Both the position numbers and the translations under genes were made by a program. The notes under the pieces are model-generated. The model saw nothing but the letters and a program-made list of their open reading frames with translations, made no database searches and was not told where the DNA came from. A stretch of DNA of 64,000 bases from Multivorans sp965116445 (GTDB taxonomy: Bacteria > Acidobacteriota > Thermoanaerobaculia > Multivoradales > Multivoraceae), in the NCBI GenBank assembly GCA_965116445.1, contig OZ220688.1, forward strand, positions 1,736,001 to 1,800,000, in the 5' to 3' direction. The number at the start of each line of letters is the position of its first letter. Position 1 is the stretch's first letter. Below, in pieces: positions 9,057 to 16,447 of this stretch.

Positions 9057-9382
9057 CGATTGATGTTGCCGGCAGCCGCGGACCGGCGAGCCTGCCGGAT
9101 GACGGCTCGGCGTTCGAGGTCGGCGGCCGCGGCGCACTGGTCGCCGCAGCACCGCCGCGCCGCCTGAGCGGACCCTGCCGCATCGAACGACCGGCCGCAG
9201 TTGGCGCACTGCCGGCGGACCGGCGGCGGCGGCGTGAGCGGATCCCATCCTTCGCAGCCGGCCCAGGGATCGCGCCCCGCGTCCTGAGCGCCCGTTCCCG
9301 CGACGTTCTCGGCCCGGACGGCCGATTCCGTCCTGGACGACGTGCGCCCCGTCCTGAGCGGCTGGCGTCGCCGAGCGGCCCG
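9053..9382 (-). pseudogene. broken small Cys-motif (zinc-ribbon-like) protein
   Basis: Read on the minus strand, the frame ending at 9053 encodes GWDPLTPPPPVRRQC, then CANCGRSFD and RCCGDQC, a Cys spacing resembling a small zinc ribbon. An ATG overlaps the recombinase stop (ATGA at 9386-9383) but opens a different frame, MTGRSATPAAQDG; that frame looks plausible for about 25 residues before turning into Arg/Gly-rich noise. A frameshift joining the two halves would explain this. The 3' end is supplied by the IS, whose terminal CTAG gives the TAG stop. I infer a former recombinase-coupled gene truncated by the IS. Confidence 0.4.
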
Positions 9383-10365
9383 TCATCGGCCCGCCCCGTA
9401 GCGGAGCCTCGCCACCGCGCCGCGGCCGGCAAACTCGGCCTTGGCGTATCCGGTCGCCGTCCTGGCGTCCCGCCACCTGCCGGCCTGCATGAGTTCGGCC
9501 GTGCTGCCGCCGGCCCGGACGATGGACTGAGCCGACCCGACCCGGAGCGAGTGACCGGAGACGCGGCCGGCGACGCCGGCAGCCTCGGCCCTGGCAGCGA
9601 TGATCCGCCGGACGGACTGCGGACTGAGCGCCCGGCCGTCGCGGTAGAGCGCGCCGGCCCGACTGAGGCGGCGGAACAGCGGTCCGTCCTGGACGCCGCC
9701 AGCGGCCTGCCAAGCGCGGATCGCCGTCATCGTAGGTTGGCCCACGAACAGGACCGCGCCCGCGCCGTCCTGGTCCGTCTTCGAGCGGCGGACCGTGAGC
9801 CTGCCGGACCCGTCGCCCCCGTCTTCTGGACGGCCGCGAGTTCCGAGACGCGGAGGAAGGCATCGGAGCCGAGGCGCAAGAGCGCCGCGTCCCTGAGTCC
9901 TGCCGGCGTTCCGTCAGAGGCAGCCAGCACGGCCGCGGCTTCCACTGAGCGCCAGCGGAACGCGGCGACCTGTCCGCGGCCCCTGGCTTCGCCCTCGGCC
10001 GCTTCCTGCGCCGCTTGCCGCTTGAGGCCGCGCAGTGCGCGCCGGCTGAGCGGTCCGCGGGGATCCGTCATGCGCGAGTCCCTGGCGGCCGCGCCGATGG
10101 CGGCGAAGTCGAGCGCGACCGTTGCCGGCGCTGCGCCCTGGTCGGCCCGCTCGGCGAGGAAGGCGGCGACGGCCGCATCCTGCGCTTCGGCGTCCTGGTC
10201 GCGGAGGTCGAGGCCGCGACCGGCCAGCCAGTCGGCGAAGCGCGCCAGCGCGCCGGTGTAGGCCCTGCGCGTGTTCGGCGCTGTCGAGTCGGCGACGGCC
10301 TGCCGCACGCGGTCGAGGTCGAGGCGGTCGAGGCTGCCGGCCGTGCTCGGCGTGAGTTCGTTCAT
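9383..10365 (-). pseudogene. tyrosine recombinase/integrase, split by a single-base frameshift
   Basis: The N-terminal part starts at the ATG at 10365 with an AAGGGA ribosome site nearby. It has the core-binding domain (NTRRAYTGALARFADWL) and the first catalytic Arg in LRVSELAAV. The C-terminal part, in another frame, carries the rest of the active site: HSLRVG (His-x-x-Arg), GRW, and the nucleophile region ATGYAK. Joined, they give about 327 residues, normal for a XerC/D-like recombinase. The shift falls at about 9812-9825, where the coding strand has a run of five G; one extra G restores frame, giving DGSGRLTVRRSKTDQDG. All catalytic residues survive, so a sequencing error or programmed frameshift remains possible. 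Confidence 0.8.
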
Positions 10366-10529
10366 TGTCCGGTCCCTTCGAGAGTGTGTTTCGACTGACA
10401 AGCGGGATTGTCGCGCATAACTTGGCCGCTGTCAGTAACCCGCCGGCAACATCGGTAAACCGCCCGTGATAGTCTCCGCGCAGCACTGGCGAGGAATGGA
10501 CCGCGCCGGACGCCCGGACAGGAGAAGAC

Positions 10530-10703
10530 GTGACCGCATTCCCCGAAGCCGTCACCGTGAAGCTGGTGGAAGGCATGATCCGAAGGATCGCCCGCGCCGC
10601 GAAGCTGGCCAGCCAGTCGCCCGCCGAATGGCAGCGCGCCGTGCTGCGCCGTGCCTGCGAAGCATCCGAGCGCGCCGAGCGCCGGCGCAAGGCGGCGAAG
10701 TGA
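10530..10703 (+). CDS. small basic protein of 57 residues, unknown function
   Basis: A GTG start at 10530 follows GGAGAA by five bases. The product is MTAFPEAVTVKLVEG followed by an Arg/Ala-rich helical tail ending ERRRKAAK. Its stop TGA overlaps the GTG of the next frame (GTGA at 10700-10703), a typical translational-coupling arrangement. I do not recognise the family. The clear ribosome site and the coupling make a real gene more likely than a chance frame. Confidence 0.5.
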   Translation: MTAFPEAVTVKLVEGMIRRIARAAKLASQSPAEWQRAVLRRACEASERAERRRKAAK

Positions 10704-11101
10704 AGCGGCGCTATGCCGTCACGGCCCTGGTCGTCACGGCCTTGGTCGTCGTGGCCCTGGTCGTCGTGGCCCTGGTCGCGCAGCCGGCCAGCCTGGAACT
10801 GGAACGGGAGTATCCGCTCGTGTTCGCCGAAGGGCTGGTGCTGAACGACGACATGACGCCGAAGGGTCTGTATCGCGACTGGCTCCTGCCCGCCGAGGAG
10901 GCAGACGCGTTGGAAGACAGCCTGCGAGATCTGCGCCGTTACTCGTTCGAGCTCGGATGGATCGTGGCCGAATGGGCGGCCGAATGCCGGAAAGACAACA
11001 CACATGACCGCGAGTGTGCGCAGGCAGTTCTCTACGCAGGCAGTGATTCTCTCCCGCCGCGAGCGTTTGGACGACACCCCGCCGCGAGCGTTGAGCCGTG
11101 A
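10700..11101 (+). CDS. small membrane-anchored protein with tandem ALVV repeats
   Basis: About 133 residues from the GTG at 10700, overlapping the stop of the preceding small gene. After KRRYAV comes a single hydrophobic segment built from four copies of a 5-residue unit (ALVVT, ALVVV, ALVVV, ALVAQ) encoded by a 15-base tandem repeat. The rest is a soluble, acidic domain (LEREYPLVFAEGL, DDMTPKGLYRDWLLPAEEADALED, WAAECRKDNTHDREC) with two cysteines. It is probably a single-pass inner-membrane protein with a periplasmic domain. It resembles the spanin or Rz-like size class, but no family is recognised. The C-terminal 20 or so residues look less protein-like. Confidence 0.5.
   Translation: MKRRYAVTALVVTALVVVALVVVALVAQPASLELEREYPLVFAEGLVLNDDMTPKGLYRDWLLPAEEADALEDSLRDLRRYSFELGWIVAEWAAECRKDNTHDRECAQAVLYAGSDSLPPRAFGRHPAASVEP
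10721..10780 (+). repeat. four tandem 15-base repeats within a coding region
   Basis: Units start at 10721, 10736, 10751 and 10766, with consensus (A/G)(C/T)GGCC(C/T)TGGTCGTC. They encode the transmembrane ALVV(V/T) repeats and could change copy number by slippage, altering helix length. Confidence 0.75.
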
Positions 11102-11126
11102 GCTCCCCGCAACCCCTGGACACGCC

Positions 11127-11954
11127 ATGAGCGCTGACCCGATTCCGGCCCCTGAGGCGGCCTGGTCGCCCGCTTCGAGCGCGACGCCGCAGCCATGCCG
11201 GAGTTCAACCCGGATGCCTGACGCCGACTGGCCCGGCATCCTGCCGGACGTGCTGCTCGCGCTTGAAGCGGACGGCTGCCTGCCGGCGGAGACGCGCCGC
11301 GAGCGCGGAGCCGAGGTCCGCTACGGCCGACGCGGCAGCCTGAGCGTGAACCGGACCCGCGCCACCTTCCGCGACTTCGAGGCCGGCTGCGGCGGCGGAA
11401 CGCTGGTCCTGGTCGCCCATGTCGCCGGCGGCGACGAACAGACCGCGGCGGCCTACCTGCGCGACCGGCGCATCCGAGGCTTCGAGCGCCGAGGCGCTGA
11501 GCGGCCCAGGAAGCGCCGAACGGCCCGGAAACGGCCAGCAAAAGCACCTGCCACAAGCTGAACGCGCGGCCCTGCCAAGCCTGCGCAGCCTGCGGCGGTC
11601 CTGACGGACTCTGAGCGCCAGCATGTCGAGGTTACGAGCCGACTGATCGAGGCGAGCGGACCGGTTCCCGCGTTCGTCCGCTCCGGCGCTGCGCTGGATC
11701 CCTGCCGACCGCATCGGCGACGCGGCGACGATTCCGCCCGGCGCTGCCGGAGCACTGCTCGCGCCGACGTGCTGCGGCTGGCGGAGGGCTTGGCCGACGT
11801 GCTGGCGCTTGCCGCTGGTCACGACGCCGCCCGCGGCGTCCTGTACCTGCGAAGCGAGCACGATGGCCTGACCTTGGAATGCTTGAAATCCAACTACGGC
11901 CCGGCCGGATGGGAACCCGGCTGCGCGTCCGGACCGAGCCGTACACCGGCGTAG
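11127..11954 (+). pseudogene. interrupted primase/replication-protein-like ORF
   Basis: From the ATG at 11127 the frame reads DWPGILPDVLLALEADG, GRRGSLSVNRTRATFRDFE and AGCGGGTLVLVAHVAGG, then AAYLRDRRI. This resembles the N-terminal domain of plasmid and phage primases that sense template DNA, but without its cysteine ligands. A TGA at 11559-11561 interrupts it. The same frame then continues open to a TAG at 11952-11954, including VLRLAEGLADVLALAAG and ECLKSNYGPAGWEPG, the latter similar to C-termini of RepA-like helicases. I infer a decayed replication gene of an integrated element. Family assignment is tentative; part of the middle may also be frameshifted. Confidence 0.4.
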
Positions 11955-12296
11955 CCCCGGAGCCGACCGCCTGTCTACGCGGTCCGAAGACCTGCGCCAG
12001 TGGCACGCCGAGTCGAAGAAGCGGCAGGCCGCGAAGCCGGAGGCGAAGCGCAGCGGAGTGGATCCGAGTACCCAAGATGCCCGGACAGAACAAGGCGGCC
12101 CGCGCCGTCGTCGACGCCGCCCGCGGCGTGTCGCCGCAGCTCACCTCAGCGACGGCGGCGGTCGCGCGCCTTCCGGCCGTCGCGCACTCTCGAGAACATG
12201 CCCGCGAGCAGCCCAGGCGTGGCGATGTCGACAACGACCACACCGACAACCAGAGGTACGCCAACCGCTATCGCGATTGCATCCACCGCCGACACC
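11955..12296. other. degenerate accessory DNA, no supported gene
   Basis: About 340 bases joining the primase-like remnant to the NTF2-fold gene. Short plausible stretches occur in different frames: plus-strand SEDLRQWHAESKKRQ (about 11979-12023) and MPGQNKAARAVVDAARG from 12077. Neither has a credible ribosome site or full length. A minus-strand frame (12146-12346) has one hydrophobic segment but overlaps the neighbouring gene. This is probably the eroded right side of the recombinase island. Confidence 0.4.
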
Positions 12297-13154
12297 TCAG
12301 CGTCGAGGCGACATTCCGGAACCCGCGCGAATGCCCCAGCGACCATCCTGCTCAGTGATCAGGTAGAGCCCGTCGAAGCTGTGGATCTTGCTTCCCCCCG
12401 GGCCGTAGCGAGTGCCGCTGATCGCCAGGTTGACGCCTCTCGCGCCCACCTGAACCGCCTCGACGGTGTCCCACTCCGACCGCACCCAGCCCAGCCGCTC
12501 GGCGAAGGCGTCGAAGTCGAACGAGTCCATGTACTCCGCGGCTGAGTTCGAAATCCGCACTCCGCCGCCCCCGACCCGGACGTGGGGGAACTGGAACGTC
12601 GCGACGATCGCCTCCTCGTCGCGAGCGTTGAAGGCCTCCAGGTAGCGGTTGATCACAGCGACCGCGGCAGCGGCGTTCGCTTCGCGTTCGGCCTCGGAGA
12701 GGTCGTCGAAGCCCGCGGCGAACCGCGCCTGAATCCCGGTCGAGCCGTCCTCTTCGACGACCACGTACGTCACCTGGTTGCTCCAGATGGCCGAGCCGTC
12801 CGCACGCAGCCGCGTGTAGCGCCCGGCGACGTGGGCCTGACCGTCCCCGGCCTGGATGACAGTGGCCGAATCGAGCCTGCTCCGATCCCATCCCGTAGCC
12901 AGCACCTGGTCGAAGTCGGTCGTCGCGGCGTAGGCCTCCGCGTCGGCGAACGCGCGCCCGTCGAAGGCCGCCGTCGGCCGCACATGCGGGTACTGGAGCG
13001 TCGCAGCGAAGGCGGCAGGATCGCGGGTGTTCCAGGCTTCGATGAAACGCTGGACGGCCCGGGCGGCCTGCTCCTCGGTCAAGGCGGCCGCCGGGGCGGC
13101 GGAGACAAGGGGGAGAACGAGTAGTCCGAACAGGTAGTGAACCACGACACGCAC
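12297..13154 (-). CDS. secreted protein with two tandem SnoaL/NTF2-like domains
   Basis: 285 residues from a GTG at 13154. A signal peptide (residues 1-25, hydrophobic, ending APAAAL) precedes two homologous NTF2-fold domains, roughly residues 26-155 and 156-285. Each starts with a helix of the form RFIEAWNTRDPAAFAATLQYPHVR (first) or RYLEAFNARDEEAIVATFQFPHVR (second). The internal duplication is obvious from these lines. NTF2-like proteins of this type may bind small molecules or have isomerase or dehydratase activity; the sequence does not say which. It stands alone, pointing away from the VapBC-type pair. Confidence 0.82.
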   Translation of the reverse strand: MRVVVHYLFGLLVLPLVSAAPAAALTEEQAARAVQRFIEAWNTRDPAAFAATLQYPHVRPTAAFDGRAFADAEAYAATTDFDQVLATGWDRSRLDSATVIQAGDGQAHVAGRYTRLRADGSAIWSNQVTYVVVEEDGSTGIQARFAAGFDDLSEAEREANAAAAVAVINRYLEAFNARDEEAIVATFQFPHVRVGGGGVRISNSAAEYMDSFDFDAFAERLGWVRSEWDTVEAVQVGARGVNLAISGTRYGPGGSKIHSFDGLYLITEQDGRWGIRAGSGMSPRR

Positions 13155-13279
13155 AGCGAGTTCAATCTACACCGCCTGAGCCGAATCGGCTCCTGCTTGC
13201 TCTCCGTTCGCGCTTGGCTCAAGGCCCCAAACGGTGTATCTTACTTTCGCCTTACTGGTTGCGAAGGAGGAACTCATCC

Positions 13280-13555
13280 ATGCCGCCGCCCGAACCCCTC
13301 ACGACTACCGTGTCGACCAAGGGACAGGTCATCCTGCCGAAGGCCATTCGTCGGGCGCTGCGCTGGATGGCGGGAACGCGCCTCGTCGTGGAGAACACGT
13401 CCGAGGGCGTCCTGCTCAAGCCGGAACCCGTGTTCTCGGAAACCCTGCCGCAAGACGTGTTCGGCAGCCTGGCCCACGATGGCCCGCCGAAGTCCCTCCA
13501 GGATATGCAGGACGGCGTGCTGGCCGAAGCCAGACGACGGCATGAAGGCGATTGA
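13280..13555 (+). CDS. AbrB/MazE-type antitoxin (VapB-like)
   Basis: 91 residues. An ideal AAGGAGG lies ten bases before the ATG at 13280. The N-terminal swapped-hairpin DNA-binding motif reads TTVSTKGQVILPKAIRRALRW, followed by GTRLVVE; this is the SpoVT-AbrB fold. The C-terminal half (VFGSLAHDGPPKS... ARRRHEGD) is the toxin-binding tail. It overlaps the PIN-domain gene by 14 bases. As in other such modules, the antitoxin is expected to bind its own promoter and repress the pair. Confidence 0.9.
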   Translation: MPPPEPLTTTVSTKGQVILPKAIRRALRWMAGTRLVVENTSEGVLLKPEPVFSETLPQDVFGSLAHDGPPKSLQDMQDGVLAEARRRHEGD

Positions 13556-13952
13556 TACCAACGTCGTCGTCCGCTACCTCACGGACGACGATCCCCGACA
13601 AGCCGCCAAGGCAAGAGGCGTGGTCGACGCGGGCGGCGTCTTCGCAAGCACAACCGTCCTCCTCGAGTGCGAGTGGGTCCTGCGCAGCGTGTACGGGCGT
13701 TCCCGCAAGGACGTCGCGACCGCCCTGAAGGCCTTTTCGGGCCTGCCGGGAGTCAACGTGGAGAGTCCGTCCCTGCTCAGGGAGGCGCTCGACCGCGCAG
13801 AGAAGGGCATGGACTTCGCAGACGCCCTGCATCTTGGCGCTGCCGCCCACTGCCAAGCCATGCTTACATTCGACCGCAGCTTCATTCGCACCGCCAGAGG
13901 GGCGTCTCCCAAGGTCACAGCGCCCGGACGTCAACACGGCACCAGTGACTAG
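13542..13952 (+). CDS. PIN-domain ribonuclease toxin (VapC-like)
   Basis: 136 residues, ATG at 13542 inside the antitoxin gene. PIN-domain acidic residues are visible: IDTNVVVRYL (first Asp), LLECEWVL (Glu), MDFADALHLGAA (paired Asp) and LTFDRSF (last Asp). These coordinate Mg for RNA cleavage, usually of tRNA or rRNA. The overlap with the antitoxin gene ensures coupled synthesis. The sulfatase gene begins only 15 bases downstream, which may place it under partial control of the toxin-antitoxin promoter. Confidence 0.9.
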   Translation: MKAIDTNVVVRYLTDDDPRQAAKARGVVDAGGVFASTTVLLECEWVLRSVYGRSRKDVATALKAFSGLPGVNVESPSLLREALDRAEKGMDFADALHLGAAAHCQAMLTFDRSFIRTARGASPKVTAPGRQHGTSD

Positions 13953-13967
13953 GATCGACACTGGACA

Positions 13968-15509
13968 ATGACCTCACGCTGCCTCTCCCTTCTATCCCTG
14001 CTCTGGATTGCGGCGGCGCCCGGCGCTGCTGGCACAACAGCCGGCGCCATGCAAGCCGACGAGCCGGAAGCGCCGAACATTCTGTTCGCGATCGCCGACG
14101 ACTGGGGCTGGCCGCACGCCTCCGCGTATGGCGACCCGGTCGTCAAGACGCCGAACTTCGACGGGATCGCACGCGAGGGCGCTCTCGCCCACCACGCCTA
14201 TGTCTCCTCGCCTTCCTGCACGCCGTCGCGCGGGGCAATTCTCACGGGCCAGTGGCACTGGCGGCTCGAAGGAGCGGCGAACCTGTGGAGCGTCTTTCCC
14301 GACCGCTTCGAGACCTTCCAGGAGATCCTGAAGGGCGCCGGCTACCGAACCGGCGTCACGGGCAAGGCCTGGGGACCCGGACGGACGGAGACGGAAGGAC
14401 GCCAGCTCGCCGGCCGTCGCTTCGAGACCTTCGAGCAGTTCCTGGCCGGACAGGGAGAGAGCCAGCCCTTCGCCTTCTGGCTGGGCACGTCCGATCCGCA
14501 CCGTCCCTTCCGCCCGGGCTCGGGTGCTGCGAGCGGGATGGACCTCGACGCGATCCGGCTTCCGGCTGCGTTCCCGGATCACGCGGAGACGCGCGGCGAC
14601 GTCGCGGACTACTACTGGGAGGTACAGCGGTTCGACGCACTGGTCGGCGACGCACTGCGATTGCTCGACGAGCAGGGTCTGGCGGACAACACGATCGTCG
14701 TGATGACGAGCGACCACGGCATGCCCTTCCCCCGCTGCAAGAGCAACGTCTACGACTGCGGCGCTCGAGTGCCGTTCGCGATCCGCTGGCCGGGCAGGGC
14801 CGAGCCCGGCCTCGAGATCAGTGCCTTCATCAGCCTGACGGACCTGGCACCCACCTTCCTGGAGGCCGCTGGCCTTCCCGTACCGGAAGCGATGACGGGC
14901 AAGAGTCTCATCCCGTTGCTCGGCGCCGGCAATGCCAGCGACTTCCTTGAGGCCGTCATCGTGGCGGACGGGCGCGATCACGTGCTGACGGGCAAGGAGC
15001 GGCACGTACCCGCACAGGAGGCGCCCGATGTGGGCGGCTATCCGAGCCGGGCGATCCGCACCCACGACTATCTCTACATCCGCAACTTCCAGCCCGACCG
15101 CTGGCCCAACGGCACGCCGAACTACGAACAGGCCGCCTACCCCGGAGCTTGGTACGCGGACACGGACAACGGGCCGACGAAGAGCTACATGATCGAGCAT
15201 CGGGACCGGGACGCCGAGCACCGCCGGCTCTACGACCTCTCCTTCGCCAAGCGGCCCGCGGTCGAGCTCTACGATCTCCGAACCGACCCGGGTCAACAGG
15301 TGAACGTCGCCGGCGATCCGGACTACCGGGGGACCAGGGACGAACTTGCCGAACGGCTCCTGGAGCGGTTGCGGGAAACCGGCGACCCGCGCGCCTCCGG
15401 CGACGGCGACCTCTTCGACGACTACGAGTACCTGGGAGGAGCGCCGCGCCACCCAAGCCTGCCGCGACAGCCGCCGGGCGCTCTCCTTTCACCGGCCGAT
15501 CAACCCTGA
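13968..15509 (+). CDS. secreted arylsulfatase-type sulfatase
   Basis: 513 residues. The N-terminal hydrophobic segment (residues 5-22) is a signal peptide. The metal site is in NILFAIADDWGW (paired Asp), and the formylglycine signature C-T-P-S-R is at residues 84-88, with C84 converted by a formylglycine-generating enzyme. The second metal cluster is in VVMTSDHGMPF. The C-terminal region ends with the common VELYDLRTDPGQQVNVA segment of bacterial sulfatases. It is expected to hydrolyse sulfate esters, probably of polysaccharides, in the periplasm or outside the cell. No formylglycine-generating enzyme is in the window. The gene follows the VapC-like gene closely and overlaps no neighbour. Confidence 0.93.
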   Translation: MTSRCLSLLSLLWIAAAPGAAGTTAGAMQADEPEAPNILFAIADDWGWPHASAYGDPVVKTPNFDGIAREGALAHHAYVSSPSCTPSRGAILTGQWHWRLEGAANLWSVFPDRFETFQEILKGAGYRTGVTGKAWGPGRTETEGRQLAGRRFETFEQFLAGQGESQPFAFWLGTSDPHRPFRPGSGAASGMDLDAIRLPAAFPDHAETRGDVADYYWEVQRFDALVGDALRLLDEQGLADNTIVVMTSDHGMPFPRCKSNVYDCGARVPFAIRWPGRAEPGLEISAFISLTDLAPTFLEAAGLPVPEAMTGKSLIPLLGAGNASDFLEAVIVADGRDHVLTGKERHVPAQEAPDVGGYPSRAIRTHDYLYIRNFQPDRWPNGTPNYEQAAYPGAWYADTDNGPTKSYMIEHRDRDAEHRRLYDLSFAKRPAVELYDLRTDPGQQVNVAGDPDYRGTRDELAERLLERLRETGDPRASGDGDLFDDYEYLGGAPRHPSLPRQPPGALLSPADQP

Positions 15510-15537
15510 GTTGGCCGAGGCGCGGCTGGCAACCCGC

Positions 15538-16305
15538 ATGCGGCAAGCGCGGCTGATCGGGATCGTCGGCGGCTTGGGACCGTTTGCCCACATCGACTTC
15601 GAGCGGAAGCTGCTCGAGGCGGCAAGCGAGCTGATCGGTGCCCGGCGCGACCAGGACTTCCCGCAGTGGGTACTGTCGAGCATTCCGCAGACGCCGGACA
15701 GGACCGAGGCGTATTTCGGCGAGGCAGAGGATCCGACGCCGGTCCTGGTTCGCAGCCTGGAGCGGCTGCGAGGAGCCGGCGCGGACTTCGCCGTCGTCGC
15801 CTGCAACACGGCGCATCTGTTCCTGGCGCGTCTGCGTGAGGAGAGCCCGCTTCCGATTATCAGCCTGATCGAGGTGACGGCGGACGAGGCGGCGCGCATC
15901 GCGCCCGGCGGTTCGGCGGGGCTGCTCGCTACATCCGGGACGCTGCGCTCGCGGCTGTACCACGATCCGCTTAAGGCGCGCGGGATGCGAGCAGTGAGTC
16001 CGTTCGATCTCGAGGACGGCGAGGCGTTGCAACGACGCGCGGTGATGGAACCGATCTACGGACCCTGGGCCTGTGGGCGCCACCAGGGCGGCGGGATCAA
16101 GACGGATGGCGGGTCGGCTGAGGCGCGGCGGTTGCTGGAGGAGGCGGCCGGGCGGCTCGTGGATGAGGCCCGGGTCGATGTCGTCGTGGCGGGGTGTACG
16201 GAGATTCCGCTGGCGTTGGAGGGGGCGGAGGCTGCCGGGAGGCCACTTCTCGATCCGGCGACGCTGTTGGCTGCGGCCGCGGTCCGGAACGCGTATGGGC
16301 TCTAG
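15538..16305 (+). CDS. aspartate/glutamate racemase family protein
   Basis: About 255 residues from the ATG at 15538; a TTG at 15511, just after the sulfatase stop, is an alternative start. Family signatures: the N-terminal GIVGGLGPFAHIDF loop, the first catalytic cysteine in VVACNTAHLF, and the second in VVVAGCTEIPLAL. These cysteines act as the two acid/base residues of cofactor-independent racemases. Specificity for aspartate over glutamate, hydantoin or a maleate-type substrate is unclear. It follows the sulfatase with 28 bases between them and ends before a double hairpin. Confidence 0.88.
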   Translation: MRQARLIGIVGGLGPFAHIDFERKLLEAASELIGARRDQDFPQWVLSSIPQTPDRTEAYFGEAEDPTPVLVRSLERLRGAGADFAVVACNTAHLFLARLREESPLPIISLIEVTADEAARIAPGGSAGLLATSGTLRSRLYHDPLKARGMRAVSPFDLEDGEALQRRAVMEPIYGPWACGRHQGGGIKTDGGSAEARRLLEEAAGRLVDEARVDVVVAGCTEIPLALEGAEAAGRPLLDPATLLAAAAVRNAYGL

Positions 16306-16350
16306 GAGCACGGCGGCTCGCGCTCGCCGCTTCGCGGCAGAGCAGCAGAT

Positions 16351-16420
16351 GCGGACCGGAAGGTCCGCGCACCCAGTGGCTGAACGCAGAACCGCCGGCG
16401 GCCTTTCGGCGCGCCGGCGG
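16351..16420. terminator. double hairpin between convergent genes
   Basis: Hairpin 1: GCGGACC at 16351-16357 pairs with GGTCCGC at 16362-16368 around a GGAA loop. Hairpin 2: CCGCCGGCG at 16392-16400 pairs with CGCCGGCGG at 16412-16420. They lie between the plus-strand racemase gene and the minus-strand cytochrome gene. A bidirectional terminator role is inferred. The first hairpin with its GCGCACCCAGT tail recurs elsewhere in the window. Confidence 0.6.
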
Positions 16421-16447
16421 CTCGGTTGAGCGGACTTGCCCTGCGGC

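Noticed and set aside
12146..12346. Minus-strand 66-residue frame with one hydrophobic segment
   Set aside because: Overlaps the end of the NTF2-fold gene, has no ribosome site and lies in degenerate DNA.
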